NCBI RefSeq assembly: GCF_041146395.1
Contig: NC_090984.1
Span: forward strand, 85,137,114-85,201,113
DNA from: Eulemur rufifrons
Lineage: Eukaryota > Chordata > Mammalia > Primates > Lemuridae
Direction: 5' to 3'
DNA: 64,000 nt
Shown here: in pieces, positions 26,192-39,283 of the stretch
How the letters are laid out: every line of letters begins with the position of its first letter
Position numbering within the stretch: the first letter of the stretch is position 1
Notes under the pieces: generated by a model
Databases searched by the model: none
Seen by the model: only the letters and a program-made list of their open reading frames with translations
What the model was told of the DNA's origin: nothing
Program-made: the position numbers and the translations under genes

Positions 26192-26831
26192 AATTTAAAT
26201 AGAACCAACTTCAAGGAACACATACACACATACATAAAATCAAACAATTGAACAGTGTATTTAAATGCATCTGATTCTTTAAAAACCCCCGAAATGGACT
26301 CAAGTTCATGGATATGAAAAGATAATTTTGAAGTACTATAGACCAGAGTAAAATGGACAAGGTCATCACTTTGCATTTACAATAAGACGACAGCTTGTGG
26401 ATACATTAGATGTTTTATAAGAACACTTCTAGGAATGTTAGAACAAAAAAGCTGTTAAAAAGGAATACAAACAATCGCATAAAGATAAATTTACAGCTAA
26501 CAATTTCTTTGGTCCTCCAAGTCACACTTGTTTTTACCGTAAAATACCAAACATGAGTTGTATGCTTAGAAATCTACCTATAAATGTCTAAATATTAAGC
26601 AAGTTAATGTTTATACCGGGTTAGATTTAAAAAGGAACTCAAAATCAACCACACCACTGTATACTTAAATTCCAAATATAGAAAAAGTTAGGAAGAGTTT
26701 AAAAAAAAAACAAAAAAAACCTGTGCCATCTTGCCTTATCATAAGCTAAATGGCATCCCAGTGGCAGAGATAGGATTACCAAGTTAAAGCAAGCATCACA
26801 GTTCATTATTTTTAAGTTAATGGGATAAATT

Positions 26832-26859
26832 TGGTTTAATAAACATGATCAAAGTGGAG
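26832..26859 (-). repeat. 28-bp perfect direct repeat in GCH1 3' UTR, distal copy
   Basis: Identical over all 28 bases to 27678-27705, 846 bp away. It includes TTTAATAAACATGATCAAAG. Flanking bases differ immediately on both sides. Not part of a repeat family I know. Confidence 0.9.
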
Positions 26860-27677
26860 CCTTATTTAGCGCTGTATCAACCAAATAAGAAATAATTGGG
26901 TTTTGCGGAGGAGCTGGGGTTTTTCATTTGTTTTAATTTGGCCCACACTGCCCCAGTGGAGGAAATTTTAAGATAATCAATAATAAGGCAAAAGCTTCCA
27001 GGATTAAAATACCTACACCACCTGCACAGAGTTGCACAGGAGACAAGACCCACTCAGACCACAAGGGAAACCAAGACCAGGGGCTCCCGTGCCTTTGCAC
27101 AGACACCAACAACACAGCGTTGGCTAGAACACTGGACACAGCTCAGGATGCCGTCCCACCATCAGTCCATTCCGTTTTCTTTCAGGTTCACGGAAGCTAC
27201 GGTTCTGCAGACCTGAAAATGACGGGCACTCTCAAAAGTTTCTGGAAATTCTTAGAAAAATATTTCATAAGATCAAAAATAATGTTTTGAGGCCACTACA
27301 TGGAAAACACAAAGTAAAATCCCAAGAAACTTTTAAAGATAAAACTGTGATGACTAGTTATTTGCAATGTCAGTACTAAGTCTTATAAGATAATGGCTTT
27401 TTTTAAAAAGGCAAAAGTATCTAGACTCTAAATGATGTGATATTCTCATCAAGGCACAGAGAGTTAAATGTCTAAATCCCTGTATGTTGACATGAGAATA
27501 TACCTGTAAACAACTCTAGGGACTAATTCCCTGTACTTGAATTCAAAAAGAATAGAAGGTAGAAATGTGCCTTTTCAACTCACAGTAAAGTCAAAAACAG
27601 ATATTCCACTGCCTTCCCCTGGTGACTTATAACTGGATAGTTAAAGTATAAATATATAAATAAAACCATGTCACTGG

Positions 27678-27705
27678 TGGTTTAATAAACATGATCAAAG
27701 TGGAG
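27678..27705 (-). repeat. 28-bp perfect direct repeat in GCH1 3' UTR, proximal copy
   Basis: Partner of 26832-26859. On the transcript it contains TTTGATCATGTTTATTAAAC, an A/U-rich stretch with a GATC palindrome. Confidence 0.9.
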
Positions 27706-28031
27706 GCTGTTGGACTTTGAATTCACAGAGCAATACTGCACAAACACTGTACATAAATATTTTAGCACTTTCAGCACTACTATACCATTTTTATTGGAGG
27801 AGGAAAACAAAAACCAGTGTATTAGCCATAGGTCTCTTCCATTTCCTATGCTCCTGTGCTTATGCGTCAAATGACCACACTATTTCACCAAAACACGTGA
27901 ATTCTTCTTCCTTCCCAGCACCCTCAGGTTATCTGAAAGGCAGTGATTTTGTGCATATGAATTACACTCTTGGCAGTTCACTTTAATATTGCCACTAAAA
28001 GGTGGCAAGAAGAAAGTAGAGGGCTCACCCC

Positions 28032-28050
28032 TTTATTAATTATATTTATT
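28032..28050 (-). promoter_or_regulatory. GCH1: Candidate proximal GCH1 polyadenylation signals
   Basis: Two TTTATT hexamers on the plus strand (AATAAA on the transcript) lie 150-170 bases after the stop codon. They could support a short 3' UTR isoform. Confidence 0.4.
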
Positions 28051-28200
28051 TGACTTTCTATAAATAATTTTTAAATACGATTAGTGACAAGGAATAAAGT
28101 TCACAGCTGTAACAACTGAGAAATGGAATGTACAAACAAGACCAGACAGACGAGGCTACCAGCAGTACACTCCGCAGAGCCACGCCGCACCCACTGACGC

Positions 28201-28327
28201 TCAGCTCCGAATGAGCGTCAGAAACTCCTCTCGGGTCTTTGGGTCTTCCCGGAACACACCCAACATCGTGCTGGTCACGGTTTTGCTGTTCATTTTCTGT
28301 ACACCTCGCATTACCATACACATGTGT
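28201..28327 (-). CDS. GCH1: GCH1 exon 6, terminal coding part
   Basis: It encodes the C-terminal residues 209-250 (human numbering), starting in the second exon half of Thr209 and reading [17 protein letters not shown] to FLTLIRS and TGA (28201-28203). Cys in HMCM is the third zinc ligand (Cys212); MRGVQK contributes to the active site and substrate binding. The acceptor is TAG at 28328-28330 on the minus strand. Length (127 coding bases) and sequence are as expected for a functional GCH1. It continues directly into the 3' UTR. Confidence 0.97.
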
Positions 28328-29504
<1,177 letters not shown>

Positions 29505-29849
29505 TCAGCTGACTGGGCCACAAGGAGGCCCCTGTTCAACGCCCTCTCCCGAGGTACAGGTGCTGAAGCCCCCCAGCATCACTGGGGGAAGGCATTAGAG
29601 TGGCAACTGTCTCTTACCTGTGCAGTAAGACCAACAGAGTGCTGGTTCACAAGCACTCCCATGGAGGTAAAGTAGAGCAAATCAATCAATCGCTTGCAAC
29701 AGGATTAACAAAGGGGCTACACTTCGATTATTGAATTATACTTAGAGCAATGTTGAAAACCAATGATTTAACCTAAATAACATAGTTCCTGTCCTGAATA
29801 AAACAAGAACATACAAGAGTGTTCACTATAGCACTGCATGTATTTAAAA

Positions 29850-30245
29850 ACTGACAAAATCTCCAAATGTCTATCAGAGCAGGGGTTGGTTACATCAAGC
29901 CATGGCACATACAGTGAATTCTAAATAGCTACCAAAATGAATGAGATAGTTACATGTATGTGGAAAAAAATGTTTAAGATTTGGTAAGTAAAAATAAAAT
30001 AGGGAAAAAAGAATGTGAGGCTAATTATATGAGTCTATTTTTGTTTAAATACAAATAAATTTATTTGAAAACAGTAGGTACATAAAAATGTGAAAAATGT
30101 GTAAATACAATAGTGATTTCTTCAGGAGGCTTGAAACACAGTAGACTTTCTTTTTTATATTCATATGAGATTTTAATTTTTTTTCACTTTTGCCAATAGT
30201 GATGTGAAAAGCTACTCTGTGCAATTAAAGAACCACAGTAGTTGA
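29850..30245 (+). repeat. Old L1 (L1M-type) 3' fragment
   Basis: CCAAATGTCTATCAGAGCAGGGGTTGGTTA, GAATTCTAAATAGCTACCAA, then a T-rich 3' UTR (TTATATTCATATGAGATTTT) follow the old L1 order. Antisense to GCH1. Confidence 0.65.
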
Positions 30246-30269
30246 CCATAATTATTATATACTGTCAAC

Positions 30270-30411
30270 ACTTTTTTTTTTCTTAAAGAGATGAGGTCAC
30301 ATTTGCACTATGTTGCCCAGGCCAGTCTCAAACTCCCGTGCTCAAGCAATCCTCCCACCTCTGCCTCCCAAGTAGCTGGGACTACAGGTGTGTGCCATCG
30401 AACCCAGCTTT
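30270..30411 (-). repeat. Alu-type monomer (FLAM-like), antisense to the plus strand
   Basis: T-run, then ATGTTGCCCAGGCCAGTCTC to TGCCATCGAACCCAGC: a single Alu left-monomer-like unit, diverged. Confidence 0.82.
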
Positions 30412-30524
30412 TGAGGTTTTAATTTTTATAAGTCATATTTATTGCACTTGCAATAGGACAACAAAAAAAATACCTTTTCTGTAAGAAAAAATGTTTTCTG
30501 TAGATAAAGATTTTAAAAGCTTAC

Positions 30525-30556
30525 CTTGTAGTCGTCTACTATAGATTTCTACAATC
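30525..30556 (-). CDS. GCH1: GCH1 exon 4 (32-bp microexon-sized)
   Basis: It reads G ATT GTA GAA ATC TAT AGT AGA CGA CTA CAA G, encoding the end of Arg170 and IVEIYSRRLQ with the first base of Val181. Acceptor CTAG at 30557-30560 and donor GTAAGC are intact. The 32-base size agrees with the human exon. It is too short to stand out as an open frame and is identified only by family knowledge plus splice phase. Confidence 0.96.
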
Positions 30557-31959
30557 CTAGAAAAGAAAGAATTGTTTTAGTTAATCATAAATTGTTTGAA
30601 GTGAAATTGGTAAGACTTCCTCATAAGACAAAAAGGACTTTGTTGAAGTGACAGTGGGGTGCAGGCGGGAGACAGAGCTTACGGGAAGAGGACAGAAAGA
30701 GCCGAGTGCCACAGGGAAACGCAGTCTAAAGGAGCCCACCAACCACCACAGAGTGGTCCTTCCTTCCATCCTCAGAGAGAATTAATGAGTCTCCTAAGTG
30801 TAATGTTCACTTAGGAAAAACAGAGAGCTGAGTACCAAAATTTTAAGGCTCCCAAGTCGTCAATTTTACACCATGTCTCAAGTGTCCTAATTAAACATAT
30901 TGTTTTATCAGAGATTAAAATTCAAGTTAAAAATAAAAAGACTACTTGTTAATTAACAGCACACCATGGTCAACTACTACATCAACTAAACTGATTAGGG
31001 TAATCAGGTTAGAGCTGATTAGACTTCTTCAGACAGCTCTTCATGAGATAGGTTTATGTAAGTAGTTAGTATGATTAACCCTCCCAAAAATAAAAGCCTC
31101 CTGATCTTAGCTTAGAACACAATCTGTCAACTGATGAATTTTTGCCTTTTGACATCTTTCTATTTATGAAATGTAAAGATGGCCCTGGGACTTACCCATC
31201 TGAAGAAGACAATTCATGCTGAGGGCCTTTTCTTTAAAATGTGGCCTTTTTGCCATGAATTTGGACTCAATTTAAAGATCATCTCCCCTAGGAGGCATTT
31301 TAGGTCTGTTCGCTCACTATGCCCCTCAGATAGAACTGACAACTGGCTCCTTTTTACCCAATGATGTCAGTAACAGGCGTGCCACCCCGTGTACCGCTCA
31401 GCCAACAGCGCCCCGAAGGCAGGAGCCATCCTAATTCTCCTTTGTGTCCCCAGTAGGTATATGATATGGAAAGGATATAACTATATTATTTCATTTTGAA
31501 CAAAAACCTGAGAAAGGATGGTTTTTCAAGCTCCTAGATGGGAGCTATGTCATATTTCTTACTAGGTCAAATTTCTGTATATATTACTTCTGATAGTTTT
31601 TCAGGTGACTGTTACAGAAGTAGGAGATACCATTGAGTTAGAAGTTAGTGATGTCTTCCTTGTCATATTCATCATTTCTTTTTCTTGAGTAGAATTTCAG
31701 GTACAGCATTAGATAACAGTGGTCATATCGGGCATCCATGTTTTGCTCTAATATTTCACTATCACCCACGGTGCCTGCCTGCTTCTGGCAGACAGCTGTC
31801 CTCATTCCAGGAGGACCATTCATGCCATTTTTAATGGGCGCCTACTATGTACGTGGTTATGTGGCAAATATGCTCCCTGTGTTCAGAAAGCTTATAATTT
31901 ATTTCTAGTTTATGAATTTTCTTTTTCAAGTAAAGAGTACATGTTGAACTTATGTCTTT

Positions 31960-32669
31960 TGAGCATTTCATATAGCTACCCTGAATTAAAAAAAAGTCTT
32001 TATTTTGCTCTCATTCTTGAAAGACAATTTGTTGAGAGGTATTTCTTGGGAACAGAATTTTGGTTTTTCCACTGATCTGACTTTTAATACTGCCATAGGC
32101 AAAGCAGTTGTCAGTCTAACTCCTGTTACCTTGTAGGTAGTCGATCAATATTTTTCTCTGTGGCTGCTTTATATTAACTTGTATTTTATAAGTGTACTCT
32201 ACAATTTACTTTATTGTGTCTAGGTAGGCATTTAATTTTATTTGACTTATTTGGGATTTATTTGGCTTCCTGAATCTGAAGACTGATATTTTGTATGTGT
32301 TCTGGAAACTTTTTCAGCCATTATCTTCTCTAATATTGTATCTACCACAGTGCCTCTGTTATCTCCAGGAATTGCAATTAAGGGCATATTATACCCTCCC
32401 ACTCTTCCATGTTTCTTAAATTCTCATTCATATTCTCCGCCTGTCTTTGTGTTGCATTCTGCACAATTTCTTCAGACCTTTCTTCCCATTCACTATATTT
32501 TCAGCTGTGCCTAATCTATTTAAATGACCATACTGGGCTTCAGTTTCATTTATCACTTTTTTTTTTTATTTCTAGAAGTTATATTTCGTCCTTTTTCCAA
32601 TCTGCCTGGCTAATTCTGAAAGTTTCTTATTCCTTTGTCAAACTTTCAATACTCTTATTTTTTAATAAA
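31960..32669 (-). repeat. Old L1 5' region, antisense to the plus strand
   Basis: TTTTTCAGCCATTATCTTCTCTAATATTG, CAATTAAGGGCATATTATAC and TTCAGTTTCATTTATCAC to TTATTCCTTTGTCAAAC have the look of antisense L1M 5' UTR/ORF1 text. Family and exact edges are uncertain. Confidence 0.55.
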
Positions 32670-33323
32670 CAGTAAGTCCTCACTTAATGTTGTATGTTCT
32701 TGGAAACTGTGACTTTAAGCGAAGGGATGTATAAGGAAACCAATCTTACCCTAGGCTAATTGATATAAACAAGAGTTAAGTTCCTACAGCATATTTCTGG
32801 TCCCAAAAACATCACCAAACTTCTAAATAAAGACCAAAACACCTCTAACATTAAACACTGAAACAAATGCAAGCTATCTATCATTTAAGAAAGAGTAATA
32901 CAAATAAGTTATCCAGTTCAAGGTTTCACATGGCTGGACACTCTCCTAGCAGCTGTGGGTACAAGGCAGAACTCAGTCCCGGGCGGGACACCATTCTGTC
33001 TCAGGGGCGCAATCACACACACCCACACTCAGACTGGGACCATGTAGACGTGACAATCCACCTAACGTGCACATCTTTGGGATGTGGAAGGAAACCAGAG
33101 TACCCAGAGAAAACCCAGGCAGACGTGGGGAGGATGTGCAAACTCCACACAGACAGTGGCCCTGGCTGGGAAGTGATTTTTTTTCCTCAAATGTTATAAT
33201 GAAATGATATTGAACAAAACAACTTTACTCCAGAACCTGCTGTACGTCGTTTTGCTTAAAGTCATTTTGCTTTCAGTCTCAGTTTCTGAAAACCCGATGA
33301 TGACATTAAGTGAGGACTTCCTC
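32670..33323 (+). mobile_element. Tigger-like (pogo/mariner) DNA transposon with terminal inverted repeats
   Basis: The left end CAGTAAGTCCTCACTTAATG (32670) and right end CATTAAGTGAGGACTTCCTC (33304-33323) are inverted repeats matching over about 18 bases. Inside, CTTTAAGCGAAGGGATGTATAAGG and GGCTAATTGATATAAACAAG match a mammalian Tigger-type family I recall but cannot name. The middle part (33040-33160) includes AACGTGCACATCTTTGGGATGTGG...AAACTCCACACAGAC, a widespread vertebrate repeat motif. No intact transposase. Confidence 0.75.
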
Positions 33324-33869
33324 TATTTGTTTTATATCCTATATCAGGTATCTCCAGTATCTGCCCTCTTCAACACATCATGTGCTGCTGACTCAACTCA
33401 CGGTGGCTTGTTTTCTTTTACTTTTGGTGAACTCACGCTCCTTGAAAATTCATTTGTGGGGATTCTCTGAAGTCTGGATAAACGTTCATCAGAGAACAAG
33501 CACTTGTTTCCACTAGCTTCCTGGAAGGATACCCCTTTGGGGCTGTTTTAAACTAAATTATTGTTTTTCAAAGGCCACGTAGGTAATGATAATTCTGACC
33601 CCAAACCTTGTGAATGTGTATATGAGTTATTTTTTTCTTTTTCCTGCTCTTTCCAGAAGAGCTAGCATGTAAGTCCCTGATTTGGGATGGGGATAGGGAG
33701 CACAGAGCCCAGACTTTGGCTCTAGGGCTAATTTCTATGGATTCTCACTGGAATGGCCTTATGTTTCCCCCACTGTGGAAAAGTACAAATACTTTATATC
33801 TTGGGATGCTGTGCCAGCAGGGATATTGTTATAATTTAGTTCGTTACACTCAGAATCAGTAGTTGTCAA

Positions 33870-34445
33870 TTTTAATCTGAACTATTCTTACATTCTCGGA
33901 GTAAACCTCCCTGGGTCATGCTGAAAATAGTACTTCTACTAGCCCATTAGAGTAGGGTTTTTTTTTACATTTAGGATTCTTACAACTACATTTATAAGTG
34001 AGGTTAGTCTAAAATTTTTTTAATGCTAGCTTTATCAGGCTTTGCTATCAGGAATAGACAGCTTCATCAAATTAATTGCATACCTTTATAGGTTTTTCTA
34101 TGCTCTTGAATTATTTATACACAGGGAATTAGTGGTTACTTGAAAATTAGAAAAAAATGACTGGGTCCAGGTCCTTCCCCCGACCCCAAAACATTAATTT
34201 GACTTCTTCTGATGGTTATTAATGTATATGGGTTTTCTTACCCTTGGTACATTCCCTTCTCTCCCATGTTTTTTTAAAAAAACTTATTCACAAAGATTCT
34301 TTAAGTTTTTAAAGCATATTTTTAGTTACATATTGTGTCATTCCTAGATATCAGTTAGACTTTTCCCAGCAATCTATAATATAACATTTCTAACTTTTGG
34401 ATTTCTGATTTCTATTCTTTTTGTTTTTTCTAAATTATTCTATAA
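33870..34445 (-). repeat. Old L1 ORF2 fragment, antisense to the plus strand
   Basis: CTATTCTTACATTCTCGGAGTAAAC, CCTGGGTCATG and GTTAGTCTAAAATTTTTTTA...AGCTTTATCAGGCTTTGCTATCAGG line up with antisense L1 RT-region text. Highly diverged. Confidence 0.5.
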
Positions 34446-34719
34446 TAAGGAATTTGCACTTTATCTTAAAAGCCAGGGGGAGCCATAGAAGGAACAGCAT
34501 GATTAAATTCATACTCTGGAAAGAACATCCCAGCAGCATCTGAGAGCAGATTTAAGGACCCCAAGAGATTAGAGGCAGGGAGGAGTCAAGAGCTCAGCAC
34601 ACAGTCCAGGAAGAAGATGAGAAAGGCCCAGCAGAGAGTGGCAGGCAGCAAGGACAGCGAGGAGGCAGCAATAGGGTGATGGGGGCAGTGAGCACACAAC
34701 AGCAGGGGACGGGTTCCTC

Positions 34720-35600
34720 CTCACACCCGGCCCCAAAAAGGCATTCCAGATGGAGCAAAGATTTAAATATAAAAACACGGTCATACAAATACCAAAAAAA
34801 AAAAAAAAAACCACCCAAAACAAGTTTGTAAATACACAGCAGTTTTACTACTTTTTTACGGAAAAATAAAACAATAAAGCAAATTCAAAAGACAAAAGAC
34901 AAGCCACTTTAACATTCAAAGAGCTTGAGCAAATCAGGAATAAAAAGGTAAGCTACCCAGTGGAAAAATTAGCACTGGAGCTAAAAACAGGAAGTTTCAG
35001 AAAAGATTAACCTGGCCCTATTAAAGAAATGAAAATTACAACAATATAAAAAAATAGATACCATTTTTCACTTATCAATTTGGCAAAGATTTAAAAGTGT
35101 GGTGAAACACACACCCTTTACCTATTACTAGAGTATGAACTGGTGTGGTCTTTTTGGAGAGCAATTTGGTAATATCAAAAATTCAGCTCTCTTTAAACCA
35201 GCAAGTTCTATTCTAGCAATTTATCTTGCAGGTGGATTCAAAGTATAAAAAGATGATATAAAAAAATTTGCTCACCAAGGCACTTTTCTCCTTTTTTGAC
35301 AATAGTCTCAAACTACATATTATACTTATCTATATCAAATAGTGGTTAAATGAATTATGTTAATCCTAGAAATACTAGATAGCCATTAAAAGGAACTTGC
35401 ACTCTTGAGACTAAAAGATGTCCAAGGAATTTCAAGGTATTTTACATTAAAAAAAAAAAAGTTCTAGTACAGAATATAAGGTATGATCTTATGCGTGTGT
35501 TTGCATAGAAATTTTCCAGAAGGATAGTGAAAGAACTCTCTAGTTTTAACTCTAGGGAATGGAAATAGGAAAGAAAAGCTTTCACTTCATTCACTCACTC
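34720..35600 (+). repeat. Old L1 (L1M-type) 3' end
   Basis: GCAAAGATTTAAATATAAAA, CAGGAATAAAAAGGTAAGCT, ATTTTTCACTTATCAATTTGGCAAAG, GAGAGCAATTTGGTAATATC and TCTAGCAATTTATCTTGCAG are consecutive ORF2-end/3' UTR pieces. The Alu at 35608-35920 interrupts its end; 35921-35960 looks like the continuation. Confidence 0.72.
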
Positions 35601-35607
35601 CTTTTCG

Positions 35608-35920
35608 GGTTTTTGTTTTGTTGTTTGTTTGTTTTGAGACGGGGTCTGGCTCTGTTGCCCTGGGCTAGAGTGCAGTGGCACAGCAATCTCAAACTCCTGG
35701 CCTCAAGCGATCTGCCTGTCTCGGCCTCCTGAGTAGCTGGGACTATAAGCACATGCCACCACACCTGGCTAATTTTTAAAAAATTTTTTGTAGAGACAAA
35801 TTTTTAAATTTTTTGCACCATATTGCTCAGGCTGGTCTTGAAATCCTGTGCTCAAGCAATCCTACCACCTCAGCCTCCCAAAGTGCCAGGATTACAGGTA
35901 TAAGCCACTGTGCCAGGCCA
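35608..35920 (-). repeat. Alu SINE (AluJ-like), antisense to the plus strand
   Basis: Complete antisense dimer with a (TTTG)n tail, GAGACGGGGTCTGGCTCTGT through CACTGTGCCAGGCC. A local TAGAGACAAATTTTTAAATT duplication lies in the middle linker. Confidence 0.93.
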
Positions 35921-35999
35921 CTCATTTGTACTTAAGTTTAACTGGTAAGTATATTACTTTTATACTATAGAGAAAAAGAACACTCCCTCTGTCCTCGAA

Positions 36000-36350
36000 T
36001 GCCCAGCCTACCTTTTAACCACCCCCCAGTCACCCTTGCCTCAGTCAATCTGGCCCCCATCCACTGGAACTCTCTTATTTGCCTTAGCTCCTGCATTAAC
36101 TATATCTAGAGGCGCTTCTCCCCCATTTAGAATTCTGCTTCTCCCTCCATCTTTTGGTCTCTCCAAGCCGGCCTGGCCACAGCCATCATGGCTCCTCTGA
36201 ACTTGGAGCTCCAAAGCAGGCATTTCTCCAGCACCTGCTGCCTCAGACTGTGTGTCCTCTGGGGGCAGCTGCTGTGTCCTGCTTCTCGCCAGCCACTACA
36301 GTAGCTGGCATAGTGCCCTTTCCCAGTAGGTGCTCAATAAAGAGATCAAC
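36000..36350 (+). repeat. L2-like LINE fragment
   Basis: GCTGTGTCCTGCTTCTCGCC, GCTGGCATAGTGCCCTTTCC and GTAGGTGCTCAATAAAGAGA resemble the L2 3' end. The upstream part is weaker. Confidence 0.5.
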
Positions 36351-37557
36351 CATGGCTGCCCCAAGGTGCTACAATGCTAAGATTTAATTATATTCACTCA
36401 ATTATTCTAAGGTAAGAAAATAAACATGTTCCATTGTTTTTCAGCAACAAAGGGAATTTCTATTCAAACTAACTTTATTCTAGACTTCTACTAGAGTTGA
36501 ACCAGATCAACTCACTTCTGGCATTTTCTTGTTACTTAAGGCTTTACTGTTTGATATTTGACTTCACTGGCACCGAAAGGTCATTCATTTAAAGGCAAGC
36601 ATATAACAAACTTCACACAAGATTAAAATGAGCAGTGAAGTTTTGCTAAGACATTCAGCTTTCCTTATTCCTCTTCATTCCCTAAATATCCTTACTTCTT
36701 ATAAGGACTAAACAGTTGCATAAAATCTTAGTCTTCTATTTAATAGATCCTTTCTTCAAATTTTTTACAAAATATCTAGAAGTCACATACACTCTGCTCT
36801 TTGGCTTAGTGTTCTGTTTTATTCTTAAATTTTAATCCTATTAGTATAAGAACAAATTCCCATGCTAATAATCAACTCCTTTGTATTGTTTCATAAAAGC
36901 TTAATTATTTGAGATCTTTTCCTTTCACCAGGAAAGGAAATAACCAAGATTATTTCCTTCTACGCCCCCCACCCCCCCACCCCCGTTACCATTTATGCCA
37001 TGATCTTACTGAGTTACTCTAGGGGCCATTTCCCATAAAGTGTTAATCATGGTCAACACAGTGTGGTCTTCTAGAGAATGTTTACATTAAGACCAAGGCC
37101 TAACATGATCTACCAAGCTTTTTTATAATATGAAAACTATCCACCTTTCACATATGGACAGTCTGTTACAGGCCCTAGCAGTGCCAGAATTTCTATATGG
37201 GAAAGGTGTAGGGTTGGCAATCTTGCCGGAAGGAAGGGCACCAGAGCACTAGACCTACATACAGCTACGTCTGCACAGCAGACACACTGATTTTACTTAG
37301 ACTGTATGTTATCAAACAGTGAGAATAACTACTTTTAGTAAAGATGCTTTTATTCACAGTTGACATGAAACTGGCTTTATTTATTATTTGGGAATAAGTT
37401 ACTGGGGAGAGAGTTGCTAATAAAAATTACATTAACAGTAATTACCCCAATCACTATCACTACCCTTTCTCAGCCACTTTCTGGCACTGCCACCAGAGAC
37501 AGATCACTTGCAGGAAGCTGGGATGTTCTTGGACTTGTGTTAAGAGGCTTACTGGGC

Positions 37558-37842
37558 TGTTCAAGATGGCTCAAGTCTGTAATCCTAGCACTCTGGGAGG
37601 CTGAGGTGGGAGGATCTCTTGAGGTCAGGAGTTGGAGACCAGCCTGAGCAAAAGTGAGACGCTGTCTCTACAAAAAATAGGAAAATTAGCCAGGCGTGGT
37701 GGTGCGCACCTGCAGTCCCAGCTACTCCAGGGGCTGAGGCTGAGGCAGGAGGATCACTTCCTGAGCCCAGGTTGAAGTTGCCGTCAGCTAGGCTGATGCC
37801 ACTGCACTCTAGCTGGGGCAACAAAGTGAGACTCTGTCTTGA
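37558..37842 (+). repeat. Alu SINE without poly(A) tail
   Basis: GATGGCTCAAGTCTGTAATC to AAAGTGAGACTCTGTCTTGA. Both monomers are present with the strepsirrhine-like GAGCAAAAGTGAGAC, but the tail is lost. It is antisense to GCH1. Confidence 0.9.
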
Positions 37843-39227
37843 TGGGGCCAGGGAAAGAACTTTACTGCAGTGAAGCAATTAGAGCTATATTCTTTCACGG
37901 TGCCCCACAGCCCTGTCTGGTGGCAAGGCTGCTGAGCAGGAATCAGGTCAGAGACTGGGGAAGTTAAATTTCTCTCTTCTACCCACTTTCTCCTCAATCC
38001 CTAGAGGAAATAAATGAGAAAATGGGAGTGAAATCAAAGTAAAAGGAACAGCTGTGGAGGGCAGCTGTCAGATTGCTGGGGTGGTTTTTACAGATTCCAA
38101 CACAGAACTGAAAAAGACTGGGATCCCCATTTCAGGGCTGTGGTGAATCCCAGTGCCTAAGTAGAGAAGGAGCAGAACACAGAGCCATAGAATAGTCATT
38201 TGGTTGCAGAGAATCATTTCTTCCAATTGTGATACGGTCACTATAACCTCAATCAAATTATTCAAATTTAGCATGGTTATGTTTTTAAAAAGGAGGGGAG
38301 ATGCTCATTGTATGTTCATCACTTTCCCCTTCATTTGTTCTTAACTCTCTCAATGCACATGCGCATGTGCACACACACCCTTCCCTCCCCTTGTATTTCC
38401 CCTGTCACCCAAAATTCACTAACTCTATACAATTAAATTACAACAAACAAAAGGATATTTAAGGACAATAAAATATTGCTGGCCTGGGCCTACCAAAGAT
38501 ACAGGAACACAAACCCTCACATTGACTTCCAGTTAAACATAGATGACCATGCATGCCTATCACCTGTCTTTCCTAAAACTCAAACGAAAATGGTAGCAAA
38601 GGAATTTTTTTAAAAGGCATGAACCCACCGGATAAAGAATGGAAAAGAAAACTGTAGCAGAAAAGAGAGAAATAAGAGAGAGGAGAGTGAGTGTTGTCTT
38701 AGAGCAGAGCTGAGCAAAGCCAAGAAGGCACAAGTATGTTTGCAGAGGCAAAGAACCTAGATGTGAACTGACTGGCCCTCGCACCGAAGAGGTGCCTGGA
38801 GGCACCTAGGCACGGAGGGAGGCAGGATGGAGGCTGGCGGCCCCACATGGAGGGTGTGATTAAAAGTCTGAAAACAGTGCTGTGCAGTTAGACCCCTGCC
38901 CATATTTCTTTCCCCACCCCTCACTGTTAGCTAAAGCTCCTTTAAACAACAGGGCCGGACTGAAGGTTCTCTCCAGTCAAGGCTGTGCCAGTAGGAGGGG
39001 TGGGATGTGGGGGACGGGCAGGCAATGGGGGATGAGAAGGCAGGGGCATCTGTGCTTCAGGCCCTCTCAGTCTGTTTTCATCTCTGCAACTACAAATTTT
39101 CAGTTGCAATGCAGCTCCCAAGTTAGAGCCATACTGGTGGAGAGAGAAAGCCTGATGCGACAGGGTCTCAGCACACAGGGGCAGGTCCTATAAACCTGTT
39201 TCCTATTCACCATGCAGTCATACTTAC

Positions 39228-39283
39228 CTTGCAAGTTTGCTGAGGCCAAGGACTTGCTTGTTAGGAAGATAACCAATATGGAC
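39228..39283 (-). CDS. GCH1: GCH1 exon 3
   Basis: 56 bases encode VHIGYLPNKQVLGLSKLA plus two bases of Arg170. This part follows the zinc-binding loop and includes the conserved GYLPN and GLSKLAR elements of GTP cyclohydrolase I. Acceptor AAG before GTC and donor GTAAGTA are canonical. Length matches the human exon; the frame is intact. Confidence 0.97.

Larger units (their letters stand above)
26160..28200 (-). other. GCH1: GCH1 3' UTR (probable extent)
   Basis: The roughly 2-kb AT-rich stretch below the stop codon has no Alu or L1 insertion, unlike its surroundings, as expected for transcribed 3' UTR. On the minus strand an ATTAAA at 26186-26191 is a plausible distal poly(A) signal. Its length of about 2.0 kb agrees with the human 3' UTR as I recall it. 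Proximal AATAAA hexamers at about 28032-28050 and 27787 could give shorter transcripts. It contains a 28-bp perfect direct repeat. The exact end is not proven. Confidence 0.6.
30557..39227 (-). other. GCH1: GCH1 intron 3
   Basis: 8671 bp between exons 3 and 4, with GTAAGTA donor at 39221-39227. It holds old L1 pieces, a Tigger-type element, an Alu pair and L2 text. Stretches at 30557-31955, 36351-37557 and 37843-39227 have nothing I recognise. A polyC patch lies at about 36965-36984. Confidence 0.9.
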
